A stretch of 64,000 bases of DNA from Congeria kusceri (GCA_027627225.1 CM051033.1:13744558-13808557); one strand, 5' to 3'; shown: positions 1 to 12,040, counted from the first letter of the stretch. Notes: generated by a model from the sequence alone, not told the origin. Made by a program: numbers and translations.

Positions 1-1106
1 ATGCATGTGTAGCATCATAGAATACGGGTCAAGTTCGACTTTGGTTACAAACCACTAAATTTTGACACAGTTATGGCCCGTTTTTGACTTAAATTCCCGA
101 AAAACATGGACAATAACTCATGAAAGGCTTCACATATTTAAATTATTTTTGGTCAATAGGTGTAACCACTAAATGTTGACAGATTTATAGCTCCTATTGA
201 CATTATTTTTTTCCAAATACACAAGTTAAAGCATTCTCTCTCTGTCCATTTCTTTCGAATGGATGCCATAGTTTTGTGACAAGGCCATATTATGGGGGTA
301 TATCCGTCACTAATGTGACAATTCTAGTTCACACTTTCACAGCTGAAGAACCTTAACCTGTAGGTGATTGTAGTGGAAAGACTTTTGGCTGTGACCAAAT
401 TTTGGCAGAATTATGACCCTTTGTCATTTTTTCCACTAGAGGATATGTATGAAAATTAATTTGTTGTGGCTTTAGGGCTGTTCCAGGAAAAAAGGTGAGG
501 GGGGGGTGGAATGCCAGTCCAAAAATGGGGTACCACCAACACAACTTTTTTTTTTCAAGTCATTGATAAGCCGTTTTATCCCCCTATCACCCCCCACCCA
601 CCAGATTTTAATACATCGGCGTTCCACCCCCTCATCACCTTTTTTCCTGGAACAACCATTATTATAAAATTAAAAAGCGTTTATAACGCTTTTCGTCGAT
701 TGTTTTTAAAATTGCACCCTCAAGCATGCAAGCCCCATCAGCCTAGTGGTAAGCATGTCTTTGACAGAGAATATATTAGTTTGTTATTCTAGCTGTTTAC
801 GTAATTGAAGCTAAGACATTTTAAGACATCTATTAAGAATACGAAAAACTGTTAATAAGACAATTACATGTTTAAATCAATGTTTTTGTTAGTGAGAATT
901 ATGCATTATATGATACATTGTAAATACAATACAAAGAAAATGATGCATTGTAAAAAATCTAATTTACTTAATACATAATGACAGTATGATGATTGAACAG
1001 TAACAGAACTCTTCGAAATATAACCTGTATCTTTGTATGACAATTTGAAACTAAAGGTGGAAACTTTTCTGATCATTATAAAGACCCCTTGTGTCTTGAA
1101 GGTCAG
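1..1106. other. Intronic or upstream sequence of SMG8, no coding seen
   Basis: No exon is recognised here. The part of SMG8 encoding roughly the first two thirds of the protein must lie to the left of the window, so this is most likely intron. The only structured item is the small inverted-repeat element at 480-653. The first 430 bases resemble the low-complexity intronic repeat at 8296-8790 in style, but I could not align them firmly. Confidence 0.5.
480..653. repeat. Small inverted-repeat element (MITE-like)
   Basis: The left end GTTCCAGGAAAAAAGGTGA is mirrored by TCACCTTTTTTCCTGGAAC on the right. Together they form imperfect terminal inverted repeats of about 35 bp around roughly 100 bp of spacer. 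No convincing target duplication and no coding are seen. The class is unknown. Confidence 0.7.
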
Positions 1107-2358
1107 CCGGGCAGTGCTGACCTGTTTGCCGCTGGTAACCATAGCAGCTGCAGTCCTCTGCCTGACCAAGACTCAGTGTCAAATCCGGATCACCCAGACG
1201 TCCAGTCACCAGCGTCACCAGGTAGAGTAATATCACAATACAGTGAATAGGAGGTTAGTGTTGAATAAAGATAAATTAATTTAGCGAGGTTTCGAAAATC
1301 TGTTGTCGAAGTACATTTATCCAGTATTATATTTATCCCTTCATTGCCAATAAATAACTGAAAAAAAACAACAAATAACATGAAAAACATAAAATGATTT
1401 TGCGAAAATCAACTAAATGGAGTCATTATTCTGCGCCTGTTTGCTTTATCACACAATCTGGAAATACAGGTAAGGTGTAAACAAAATATGTTTGTTTCAG
1501 GTTACGTGCCCCAAAAAATTAGGGTAGGTAGGTCTGGATTTTTTTGATTTTTTTTTGGTAAATGGTCAACTTGAAGTTTCTAAAACTGAATAAATAGTCA
1601 AAACATATCAGTAATATCCTTAAACATTGTTTATAAGTGGATACTATCAAAACTAGGGATGTCAACGAATAATTGAATATTCTAATACTTGACCGAATAT
1701 TCGAATATTAAATGAGTATTCGAATGGCAAAAAAAAATTCTCCGTAATAAACTAGTTTAATTCTATAATCTGCGAAATTCTATAATCTGCGATCATTATG
1801 TTTTCACAGTTACCTTTGACACATTGACATGTTATTTAACACCATTGATACCCGTATGCGCAGTGGGAGATAACAGATTAAGCAAACTGTGAAAATTGAG
1901 TCGTAAACGGACCCTAAGAACAGACCGATATTTGCGCAGTTTGTGCTAACATTATTTGGGTGCTAAACTGAAGCTTATTGGAGACCGTCGTTTTCACACT
2001 GACGCTAATTGGAGACAAATGTTGAACAATGTATGGTGCATGATGCGGTTTAGGTGCTACTATTAATTTAATTTCATTCCTTTAATTAGCGGTGCATTAA
2101 CAACAACATTTTTCATGCCGACTTTAAAGCATTTATTGGCTCAATATAACAAACAGAAATGAGTAAAACAGCACAGGTATATATTCTATGTGTTTCCCAA
2201 CTTGGACTTGTCAGATTACTTTGTGTAGTGGGTGTCTGTTTTGCGATGTTTGAAGTGTATAGATCTGTTTTACTATTAATAAATGTATAACAAAGTAAAT
2301 AATTCGAAATAAATCTAAGAACTGTTTTCTATGTTGTTTTATTATGACATCAATGAAT

Positions 2359-2399
<41 letters not shown>

Positions 2400-5300
2400 A
2401 AAATTCGTATTAAATTCATAGAGTCGACAACGATAAGAACGGTTTTTAACGGTTTTTATTATTTTTAACGACACATTAATTCGTTTACCTGGATAAATAA
2501 ACAAAGACTCTAACGAATATTCTAATATTATTCAAATATTGAATTTGAATATTCGAATAGCGTTTTGGTATTCGTTGCCATCCCTAATCAAAACAAAACA
2601 CTTATTTCTCCAAAAACACATTTAATTATTGAAAAAGGTTAATATAACAAAAATCAATTTGACAAACCCAATGAAATGTTCTATGGTGGGGGCATTTTTT
2701 TTAGGGTAGGTGGGGTAACCTCAAACAAACATATTTTTTGTAGGCCCAAGTTTATCTCATTTCGTAAATGCTGACATGTGATTGGATAGATATTGTTTTT
2801 AGATTCTAGCACTACTGCATGAATTCATTATTAATTTCTTATTTTCTTCTTTTTTACTAACTTGTATGCACAAACTTACAACGTTTACTACAGCGTTGAT
2901 ATTTATGGTTAGTTGGTTGAGTGAGTGGTAACTTAAGCTTATGTCTGTACTCCATAAGCAGTTAGTATACAAATGTATTAGTAGTAACCTGCATATCCCA
3001 GTGGCCATAATTGTAACTGCAATGTTTTACTTAAACAAAATAGATGTCGCAGGATAACTGCTGAATGAGTTGCATTCTTCTTGACAGATTGCTGTGAATT
3101 ATACCAGGTTCAATATGCACAAAGTAAATATTAGGCGTGTCGTGCCGGATTAGCCTGTGCAGTCCGCTTTTATGGTATTTTCTGTTTCAATGAAGTCTCT
3201 TCTAAACATAAGTCCACTGTAGGCGGAAAGTGCCGTCCTGGATTAGCCTGTGCGGACTGGCTAACATTACGCCTAGTGTTTTATCCAGGCCCTTTTTGCG
3301 CGGCGCGGCACCATGCACATTTTTTCAAGCGCCACTTTGCCCTTTTCAAAGGCAAAAGCCGCCACTCGCCCTAATCGACAACGATCTTAATTGCCTCTTG
3401 ACCACTTTTATCGCCCCTATGTCTGCGAAAAGGGCACTCACTGTTTTCGGTTATTATCGCTCTGACTGTGATAGATTTATTCACACATGCATTTCTAATC
3501 TATTTGATTAAATCGATTACTGTGCTCGATTTATTGCCGACATACGTTTCTAAGCGATTTGATTCAAGATCAAGCTGACAATAATTAGTACAGTAATCGC
3601 TCTAGAACCTGATTCTTAAGCCAACCAAAGTGGTGACATTAAGGTCTAATTGATAATGCGTATACCATTAACTTAATGATACATAACGTAAACTCATCGA
3701 TTGGACAAATCCCCATCTCACTATCAGTGTTCGTTACTGATTGATTTGTTGAATTAATACCATTCATTATTTCAATTGACAACTACTTTTAGCACTGCGA
3801 AAATGTAAAATTGCACATAATTACCTTAAGTAGCTTAACTTCGGGTCAGATACCGGTCACCGGTAGTCGGTTTCTCTGTCTAGAGACTTGACGTGTGAAA
3901 GGGAACCAAGTTGTATATTGGTATGAGTGTCCAATATGACTTACCTGTCAACACCTTTTTGGCCCCAAATGTCAAAAAAAAATACTAGCCCCTACAAATG
4001 CCGTCTTGCAAACGGAGGTTGGAACAAATTCGAAAGGAGTGTAAAAGTGGCAAAAATACCATTAGTTTATTTTAATTTGTGCAGAGGGCAGACGGAACTG
4101 AAAGGTAATTATATATTTGCTACGAATCTTTAGGTTTGTAAATATAAAGTATCGATCTATAATTACTAAGAATATAATTATGTGATCCACAGAATTTGCT
4201 TCCCAAATTTCTCATTTGTTACGGACAATCAAGTTTATATTAAAACACGCTGAGTTCTACTTATGTTATGTAAAGAGAATTACATAAAATAAACGGCAGA
4301 TATACAACATACAATATGTTTTTCTCGTTAGTTTAATCCGTGTAAATATTGAATATTGCGTTTGCCAAAACTTGCATTTGGTACAATAGTGTGCTAACAT
4401 GCTTTTATGTTGTTGTTTTTTATAAAAAATTTGTATATATAAATATGATACCCAGAGACAACACTGACACACATGTGCCCTTTTATAAGAACACAGTGCC
4501 CTTTTTGAATATATTGCGCCATGCCCCTCTGCCTTCCTGGATAAAACACTATGTAACGCACATGCATTAAGCCCAGTTTTCCCACGACATGCCTCATATT
4601 ATTTTCAAATTCTTAAATGAGGATAAGTGGATGTTTAAAGCATTTAGACGTTTCTCACATTTCAGAATGCCTGAGTCCTGCCCGACAACACTCGACAACC
4701 GAATACCTGCCGGGAATGATCCACACTGACACTCCCATGGGATTGCTCCCCAAGTTCCCATCCTGGTCCCTTGTTTGTCTGGGAAAGTCAAGTCTCTACA
4801 ACCACAATCAAGGTTAGAAACTTATTTTTGGTCATGTATCATGGTGAGAAAACCTGGGACCCTTTGGTTACTGTGCTAGACATTTCTTCAAGTGAGCGAG
4901 TACTGTCACATCACAATGTCTTCTCTGTAGTGATCAAGTTTATACCATGTGGTTTGACACAGTTTGAGAAAATTGTGCAAGCAGTCTGGCATCCAAATTT
5001 GAGATCCATTTTCTAGTTTCAGAAATTACCTGAGCTGCTAGTCAGCTGTGGACAGAATTTCTCCTCTTTAGCGACCATATTCATACTGTTAAAGCGTAAC
5101 AGAAAACCTGATTTTACTGAATATGATCATGTTTAAATCATCCTATCACTACACATGGGGGCTTATATAGGCCAATCACTACACATGGGTGCCTTATATA
5201 GGCCAATCACTACACATGGGTGCCTTATATAGGCCAATCACTACACAGGGGTGCCTTATATAGGCCAATCACTACACAGGGGTGCCTTATATGCCAATCA

Positions 5301-8300
5301 CTACACATGGGTGCCTTATATAGGCCAATCACTACACATGAGTGCCTTATATAGGCCAATCACTACACGTGGGTGCCTTATATAGGCCAATCACTACACA
5401 TGGGTGCCTTATATAGGCCAATCACTACACAGGGGTGCCTTATATAGTCCAATCACTACACAGGGGTGACTTATAGGCCAATCACTATACATGGGTGCCT
5501 TATATATGCCAATCACTACACATGGGTGCCTTATATAGGCCAATCACTACACATGGGTGCCTTATATAGTCCAATCACTACACAGGGGTGACTTATAGGC
5601 CAATCACTATACATGGGTGCCTTATAGGCCAATCACTACAAATGAGTGTTTTATAGGCTAATCACTACACATGGATAACAATAACTTTGACAAAATGCAT
5701 TTAAGCTAAACACAATACCTATTAATAACACTGGTACATTACAGGCCTTGAGATGCCTGGTTTTCTGCCTGGCAGCAACTTTCTCCTGCCCTGGGATGTA
5801 ACTGTGCAGGCAGAGAGGGATAAATGGCCCACTGTAGGGGAAAGTAGCAGCAAGAGAGAAAAATGGCCCACAGTTGGGGAAACTACAACAAAGAAGGGAA
5901 AACAGAAGAAATCTTCAAGAGGGAAAGGTAATTAACTAAATATAAATGCAAAGAAACGTCATATATTAATACTTGCATATTCTTTGCCTATGCCTATTCA
6001 GTACTAAGCATGTCTCTTACATATCAATGATGTTTGTTTTTTTAATGAACCTGTCATTGACTTTTACAGTAATGCATGAATATATCAAGAATCAGTTACA
6101 AAGACAATATTGGTTCAAAAAAAATGAAATCATGTTAATTTGGTATATGCTGCTGAAAATAACATTACTATAAAACTTATGCAAAAGCAGAAATAATCAA
6201 CACGCACTAACTTAGCCAAAGTTAAATAGAAGAAATAATGAAAGCATTCAATTATGCCAATAGAGTTCATGAGTGTAAAGTGCATTAGTCCACGCTGTTT
6301 TGTCTGATTCTCTGTTTTACAGAATTGGTGGATGTTAGCCTCCGTGTGTACCTCGGTGAGGAGTATGAATGCCCGAGGGGTCACAGGTTCTGCTGCAGTG
6401 GACCGGAGAAGGTCATCAAGGTGTCCAGCACCAGCAGTGTCAAGGTAGGAACTACTGGAAATGTGTTGCAGGAAACCTAAGAATGAAGAATAATCTTGAA
6501 ACTGTTCTGGGCTGGTATTCACAAAGCATCATAAGTAGTCTCTTAAATATTCACACTTAAGTGCAAAATTTCAATGCATTATATTTCTTAATTAATAAAC
6601 AGATGCATATGTTGTTGATATTCCTCAAATATCGCTTTCATAATGATGCTATCTTAAAGTGTTACTTAATGCTAAACTGTTTCTTTATGGAATTATACAG
6701 TTGAGGAAATTTCCACATTTAAGGATAAGGATAAAATTTAACTTAAGATGCTTTGTTAATACGACCCCTGTTCTAAGAGCACTGTAAATTTGGATCTTTC
6801 TATATTTCCCCACGGTACAGCATTCTTTATTTACAATGATTTGTTAATGACATAATATTTGCAAACACAGAAGTATTTTTTCTTGAGTCTAAGTCTGTTC
6901 TTTATTGTTAACTCTAAGATTGGGTTGGTGAATACGGGCAATGGGAAAAGTAGCGAATTTGTAAGTGTCAATTGTAAATTGCATCATGTTTTGGTGTTGT
7001 GAAATTATTCAAACTAGGGATGAGTTTAACTTTATGCTAACAATTTCCAGTGTAATATTAGATGCAGTAAATCTGTGTGTGTGTTTTAGTCATTTAAGGT
7101 AAATATGCACAACATAAATGTCTATTTAAATGCTAGAAACTTGTGTGAAAGTATTTATAAAATAGGTGTCTCACAAATGGGGAAATTGTAGCCTTCAAGT
7201 GATTTCGAACGAGTCATTTAACGGGACCAACTGAAGCAAGGAAAGAAATCACCAGAGGTCGATCTATGTGTGTGAGCTAACCCTGATTCTTTCCACCACA
7301 GGACAACGCCAACAAGCTGGTGAACCTGGACATGCCTCTCTACTGCCCGTGTCTGCACTGCAGGTCGGTACTTAACTCGCGTGTACATGGTTGTGATTTT
7401 TAAATGTATCAACCAGGGCTGGTATTCACAAAGCATCTTAAGTCGTTTCTTAAATATTTTCACTTAAGTGCAAAATTTGAATGTATTATATTTCTTTACT
7501 TAATAAACAGATTCATATGTTATTGATTTTCCTAAAATAACTTTTTCATAATGATATTATTTTAAAGTATATAAAGTATAACTTAGTGCAAAACTGTTTC
7601 TGTATGGAATTATACAGTTGAGAAAAATTCCACATTTAGGGACAAGGATAAAATGTAACTTAAGATGGTTTGTGAATACCACCCCTGGGCCCATATTCAC
7701 AAAGCTGCATTGAAAAAACTTAAGTAAAATTCTTAAATTCATAAAATTTCTTAAGTCAGTGGCTGTTTTATGTATATGTCATTTTACATTAAAATGATTC
7801 AGTGTAGTAAATATTGCTGAGATGTTTCATATTTTGCCATTTTGTTAAGAGAAATTATTGGATTTCACATAGAAAATTTTACCTTAAATTTAAGTTCAGA
7901 TTTCCCTTAGGAGTTTTGTGAATACCTGGTTTCGATGTTTTCTCCACTTTCAAACGTTCAGGGCAAATGAATCTCCAATTTATATATTGACCATAGCAAT
8001 GAGTTTTGTAATTATATTATAAATACATTTCATTCAGATTTTTCCGAAAACAAATGGTTCACACTTTATTTATTGACCATTGCACTTTGTTGGCTATTTC
8101 TTTGTAATATTTGAACTTTTCATATGATTCATCATTACTTGCACATTGTATCAAAACCTGGCAGTCATGTCTGAATATAATTAACTATAACAATGATGTT
8201 GAAAGGTTAACATGTTGCTTCTTCTTGGTAAGTGTCTGTGTATGTAATAGCCACTGTTACGAGTTTTCAATGAAACATGGGGCCATATTAATTTATTAAT

Positions 8301-9712
8301 TCCCCATAACTCTGTTTTGTATTTTGACAGAGTTTTGCCCCTTTTTCGCATAGAGTTTCTCGTTAAAGTTTATATTCAAAAGTCTTGTAACTTCAAAACT
8401 ACATAAGGTATTCAGTTGAAACTTGGAATGCACCTTTGTCATCAACTGCAGTGTCAGGGGCAACATTCCCCATAACTCTGTTTTGTATCTTGACAGAGTC
8501 ATGCACCCTTTTTGCAAAGATTTTCTTGTTAGTCTATATTTATAAGTCTTATACCTTGAAAACTACATAGGTTATTCACTTGAAACTAACATTATATCTT
8601 TGTCATCAACCCCAGCATCAAGTTCAACAATCTCCATAACTCTGTTTTGTATTTTTACGGAGGTATGCCCACGTTTTACATAGATTCTGTGGTCAAAGTT
8701 TTTGTTCCAAAATCTTACAATTTATCAACTGTATAAGGTGTTCACTAAAATGTTTTGTATTTGAACAAATTAATGCCCCTTCCACTTTCCAAAATATGTA
8801 CCATCTGAAATACTTTGAATAGTCGAGCGCGCTGTCCTCTGACAGCTCTTGTAACTTAGGAGTTTTATAAATAAATACAGCCACTGTTCACAAAAAGACA
8901 AAATTTCATGTGTCTGTTACTATACTGCAGGTCGTCTAAGGGCTACATGGCCCAGATGATGCGGATCTACATCGTAACCCCTGACGGGCCCCTGCAGGTC
9001 AGCGTGAACCCCCTCGTGCAGCCAGCGCCCCATCCCTGCCCCACCTTCCACCCGGGGGTCGGAGAGGAGATTGACCTCACCACAGGGTCAGTCTGGGTAT
9101 TGAGACTGCCGTATCCTTTTTTGTGCGAGGGTGTGCGGTGAGCCCGCATGAATTATGTGTTAAATACATTATTAAATTGTTTGGTGAATGTTATAACACC
9201 TATATTTTTGTTACCGGTAATTGCTGTTAATCTGTAGCCTTCCTATTTTATATTATCTTTAATTTGGTTGAAAATTCTTCTTACGGCTATTTTAATGTCC
9301 CTGTATTAACATGTACTTCAGGGCTATCCGTCATTTGCAGTGACACCTCGTATCTCCGATAGCAAGCCAGAAAAAAAATAATGATGCTCATGAGAATAAT
9401 GTTTTAGATAAATTAGTGGTGTAATGCACATGTTTAAACCACGTCGCATATATAAATGGCATGCTGTATAATATTCTAGGAATAGAAACAACTAAAATAC
9501 TACGAGATGTTTCATATCAATGTTAAAATGTGTAACACTACCCCAGGCGGCCCTCAGTACCTTATTTAATGTTTATGATCCCTAACCTGGCGTTCAGATC
9601 CGTGTACATGGGTGACGAGGGCCCGTACACGATACCGTCTGACGCCGCCCAGCTGCCGTCGTGCAGGCTCCTCAAAGGAACCTTCAACGTCAAGGAAATG
9701 ACGTCAGAATGA
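1107..9712 (+). CDS. SMG8: SMG8, nonsense-mediated mRNA decay factor (last seven exons)
   Basis: SMG8 pairs with SMG9 and restrains the SMG1 kinase, which phosphorylates UPF1 in nonsense-mediated decay. Seven exons are readable: about 1107-1221, 4666-4812, 5745-5927, 6323-6444, 7302-7363, 8931-9137 and 9598-9712. They encode about 316 C-terminal residues, ending in TGA at 9710-9712. Every junction is AG/GT with matching phase (1,1,1,0,2,2). Family-typical motifs in order are [46 protein letters not shown] and WVLRLPY, matching the C-terminal, kinase-inhibitory part of SMG8 as I recall it. The third exon holds a doubled KWPTVGE. The first exon is low-complexity Ser/Pro/Asp, and its acceptor (after 1106 or after 1101) is uncertain. 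The N-terminal part lies off the left edge. The introns carry several mobile elements, but the reading frame is intact. Confidence 0.93.
1654..2586. mobile_element. Non-autonomous hAT-type DNA transposon
   Basis: The ends TAGGGATGTCAACGAAT and TTCGTTGCCATCCCTA form imperfect terminal inverted repeats. They are flanked by an exact 8-bp duplication, ATCAAAAC at 1646-1653 and 2587-2594. The 8-bp duplication and TAGGG-type ends are characteristic of the hAT superfamily. The 933-bp element has no transposase frame. The interior is rich in GAATATTC palindromes near both ends and carries an ATG/GAT microsatellite. Confidence 0.85.
2361..2397. repeat. (GAT)n microsatellite
   Basis: About twelve uninterrupted GAT units lie inside the hAT element. 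Read on the minus strand this is the poly-isoleucine run of a spurious frame. Confidence 0.9.
3132..3268. repeat. Fragment of the abundant GTGTCGTCC inverted-repeat element
   Basis: GGCGTGTCGTGCCGGATTAG opens it, and AAAGTGCCGTCCTGGATTAG closes it. Compared with the full copy at 32113-32361 it has internal deletions and lacks the right terminus. It lies in the long SMG8 intron. Confidence 0.8.
4553..4600. repeat. Right-end remnant of the GTGTCGTCC element
   Basis: Only the terminal segment GCACATGCATTAAGCCCAG plus TTTTCCCACGACATGCCTC remains. It matches the right end of the full-length copies at 12226 and 32113. It lies about 65 bp upstream of an SMG8 exon. Confidence 0.75.
5139..5675. repeat. 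31-bp minisatellite with a CCAAT box in each unit, SMG8 intron
   Basis: About 17 tandem units of roughly 31 bp are built on GGCCAATCACTACACATGGG followed by TGCCTTATATA. Unit length varies from 27 to 32 bp by small indels. Every unit carries GGCCAATCA, which fits the NF-Y CCAAT consensus, and most carry a TATATA run. The array ends about 70 bp before the next SMG8 exon. Confidence 0.95.
6509..6767. mobile_element. Small inverted-repeat element in an SMG8 intron, copy 1
   Basis: GGGCTGGTATTCACAAAGC at the left is mirrored by GCTTTGTTAATACGACCC at the right. A 7-bp direct repeat, CTGTTCT at 6502-6508 and 6768-6774, flanks it exactly. The element is 259 bp and non-coding. It is about 75% identical by eye to the copy at 7416. 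Confidence 0.8.
7416..7685. mobile_element. Small inverted-repeat element in an SMG8 intron, copy 2
   Basis: It has the same ends (GGGCTGGTATTCACAAAGCA and GTTTGTGAATACCACCCC) and the same orientation as copy 1, in the next intron. It abuts a third related element on its right, which hides any target duplication. Confidence 0.75.
7686..7932. mobile_element. Small inverted-repeat element in an SMG8 intron, diverged relative
   Basis: CCCATATTCACAAAGC at the left is mirrored by TTTTGTGAATACCTGG at the right. The terminal logic matches the two preceding copies but the interior differs, so it is a subfamily. It is non-coding. Confidence 0.6.
8296..8790. repeat. Tandem repeat of about 165 bp in an SMG8 intron
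   Basis: Three successive units contain CCCCATAACTCTGTTTTGTA, then GACAGAG, then AACTTTGTCATCAAC-like segments. The units are diverged. This style of degenerate tandem repeat recurs elsewhere in the window and is usual for bivalve intergenic DNA. Confidence 0.75.
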
Positions 9713-10316
9713 GTCTGGTATACTGAAAGGAGCGTAAGACTTAAAAGTAAATGACCTCAGAAAAGTTGCGTTGCGAACTGAGAGGATCATTTACTGGTAA
9801 CTTCAAGAAAATGACGTCAGACGTAATCTGGTGAACGGAGGGGAACATTTTACTTCGAAGGAAATGACATCCGAATTAACTTGATAGCTACTCGAAAGTC
9901 ACTTTTGTCGTAAATTAATGATATGATTGTGACGTCTCTACATAACTAACGTTATTTACGTAACTACTGAACTTGAAGGCAGTGACATTACTTTGAGTAA
10001 GACTAAGTGAATGGAATATTAAATGTTAGTTTTGAAATCTGAAACTGACGTTAATGAATTGACTTTAAGAACTAAAACAACGGCCACCGTGAATCTGAAA
10101 GACGTCATTAATGCTCACGGATTTACCATATAATAAACTTTGCGAACTGAAACAGTGTGCACTGTATTGTAATTTTTTTAGATGCGTCACGGTTTGAATG
10201 CAATTTAATGACGGCTGCTTTGCATCTGGTGTTCAGTCTTTCGTGTGTTTGCCTTTTGACTAGTATGGAAGTATACGTATTGTTTTAGTGAGAAATAAAA
10301 CAGTCTTTAAATATAT
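9713..10316 (+). other. SMG8: SMG8 3' UTR
   Basis: The stretch after the TGA lacks any frame and ends at a canonical poly(A) signal about 580 bp downstream. Within 9690-9870 the motif GAAATGACGTCAGA-like recurs at least three times (around 9695, 9808 and 9862). This suggests local tandem duplication of the last coding codons into the UTR. Confidence 0.7.
10294..10299 (+). promoter_or_regulatory. SMG8: Poly(A) signal of SMG8
   Basis: AATAAA, followed within about 20 bp by a TA-rich and then T-rich stretch. It is the first canonical signal beyond the stop codon in a plausible context. A weaker candidate, ATAATAAAC, lies near 10131. Confidence 0.6.
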
Positions 10317-10463
10317 GAAGTTGTTATTTTCGTAAAAGGCGCTGCCACAACCGAATCCCCACATAGTTCACTGTTAATTAAAGTGTAACTTTATCGTAAT
10401 TTGTTTCTATCCATCTTCCATTGGAGGACATAGACTGATGGGGCCTCATAGAAAATATATTTG

Positions 10464-10527
10464 TGGCGCGTCGTGAGAAAACTGGACTTAATGCATGTGC
10501 GTAGTGTCGTCCCGGATTAGCCTGTGC
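10464..10527. repeat. Left-end fragment of the GTGTCGTCC element
   Basis: It contains GGCGCGTCGTGAGAAAACTG and then GTGTCGTCCCGGATTAGCC, and breaks off after CTGTGC. It lies just downstream of the SMG8 poly(A) site. Confidence 0.8.
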
Positions 10528-11139
10528 TTCCCCTATGAACAGTACCGTGGAGGATGTAGATACGGGGAAACTTGTGTTGCCGCTACGTGTGGCGGGGCTG
10601 AAGCTTCAAACGTAAGCTAATTGCTTATTACTGCTAACATATTGGTGATTGTTTGCTTGCACCCGACCAGGCAAAGACGAAGTCATGCAATCACCCGTAG
10701 GTTAGACACCCGTAAATAGCCGGGAATTCTCCGGTAATTCCTTGGAAAGTATACCACATATAAAATATTTCGTGTGTTTTTGTATTCTGTCAAACGAGAC
10801 ATTTCGCGCTCATTTGTTTATAAGCCTCGCGTGATAAACTTCATCTTTATCCAACACTCTCCTAATGTTCTCTATTTATACGACGAGTCATAGTGGTAGT
10901 CGTACTTAGCACTGTAGTACTTTCCAATGTTTAAATACGAAACATAATGTTTGATTCTTCTTTATCGTTTCAGAAGAAAGGGTCAAAATTGAAAGCAAAA
11001 CCTGCTATTTCATTTTTGGTCGTAAAATGGCCTATATTTAAACATACTTTCAATGTCAATGTTTGTTGTAACTGAATTGAACCTTCGTCTACTGGAAAGT
11101 GGAAACGCGTTGAAAACAATAATGGATTCTACAATACTC
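10528..11139. other. Intergenic, nothing recognised
   Basis: No open frame, repeat structure or RNA gene could be supported. Confidence 0.5.
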
Positions 11140-11352
11140 TAGCATGTTTCTGTTCATCTGTGTTCGTATTGCATCTAGCATGTTTCTGTTCATCTGTGTT
11201 CGTATTGCATCTAGCATGTTTCTGTTCATCTGTGTTCGTATTGCATCTAGCATGTTTCTGTTCATCTGTGTTCGTATTGCATCTAGCATGTTTCTGTTCA
11301 TCTGTGTTCGTATTGCATCTAGCATGTTTCTGTTCATCTGTGTTCGTATTGC
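11140..11352. repeat. 36-bp tandem repeat, six near-perfect copies
   Basis: The unit reads TCTAGCATGTTTCTGTTCAT plus CTGTGTTCGTATTGCA. The copies are almost identical, so expansion is recent. Because 36 is a multiple of three, frames on both strands stay open, and the apparent 12-residue repeats are a by-product of the array and not evidence of a gene. Confidence 0.95.
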
Positions 11353-11604
11353 CAAACGTCTTCAGTAATATTTTAACCTCAACCTTATTTAGCTTATTTC
11401 CTGTGCATAGCACATAATACTTAGCATTTATTAACAATTGTCTGTTTAACTGTAAAGCGATTCACCACCAAAACCTATTCATTTGTTCATTTTGCGTCAA
11501 GTCGCTTACAAAAGTCAAACCAATGACGACAAAAATATAACATAACCTTCTTTGAGGAGCGAATTGTATTTACAAATGTTTTCATTTTGTATTATTTTTT
11601 TTAA

Positions 11605-12040
11605 AGGAACCTGTTCACAGATTGGCAAATTGACGATTTTCAAAATTTTAGTCATAGATCTCAAAAAGAAAAATACATTATATATAAGCAAGCGAAATAA
11701 CACTCCTGAGCAAGAAATATATTGGAAATATTGCGTCGTTTATGAACAATCGTCATTTGAAATAGATAAAAGAATAAAGCGTGTGTAATGCTTTTCCTCG
11801 GTATTTTGGAAAACTCGTGTATCACGTCAACAGCGCTAAAAGATGAGCTCCATATTTGTAACTACGGATGGCCAAGTGGGTAAGGCACCAGTTTCTTTCG
11901 ATTCCGACGGTCTCAGGTTCGAGTCCCGGCGAAGGCAAATATTTAAATTTACTTCTTTTTTTCTCAATATTTGTGTGCTGTTTTTTTTTAGTTAGTCTAG
12001 ATGCTTTACTTTTTGCAGTTAAGATATTATAGATCATTTT
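11605..12040 (+). repeat. Dispersed repeat with a tRNA-like module, copy 1
   Basis: It starts near AAAGGAACCTGTTCACAGAT and contains TCATTTGAAATAGATAAAAG and AATAAAGCGTGTGTAATGC. It ends with a tRNA-like block and a T-rich tail. The copy at 35630-36060 has the same order. A minus-strand copy is split by the LINE (41600-41743 and 44386-44480). Confidence 0.7.
11868..11941 (+). other. tRNA-like sequence, probably SINE or pseudo-tRNA
   Basis: GATGGCCAAGTGGGTAAGGC looks like an A box with D arm, and GGTTCGAGTCC is a B box. The acceptor stem does not pair and the T stem has a mismatch, so it is not a functional tRNA. It is followed by a T-rich tail. Confidence 0.55.

Larger units (their letters stand above)
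1478..2741. mobile_element. Inverted-repeat element interrupted by a hAT element
   Basis: AAATATGTTTGTTTCAGGTT at 1484 is mirrored near 2714-2736, giving terminal inverted repeats of about 22 bp. Each is followed inward by GGGTAGGT. The interior (AGTTTCTAAAACTG and similar) recurs at 31661-31870 in inverted orientation and at 49890-49970/53291-53336, so this is a dispersed family. It has no coding capacity. A hAT-type element sits inside it. Confidence 0.7.

Noticed and set aside
1051..1236. Minus-strand frame over the first SMG8 exon containing a SLGQ motif
   Set aside because: The plus-strand frame gives exact phase 1 splicing to the next SMG8 exon. The minus motif is coincidence.
5139..5675. 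Possible CRISPR array
   Set aside because: Units are contiguous with no unique spacers, and the host is eukaryotic. It is a minisatellite.
11089..11437. Four overlapping frames with 12-residue repeats
   Set aside because: They are explained by the 36-bp tandem repeat. They occur on both strands and end just outside the array.
11868..11941. Functional tRNA gene
   Set aside because: The acceptor stem does not pair and the T stem is imperfect. A similar degenerate block at 35934 has the same repeat context.
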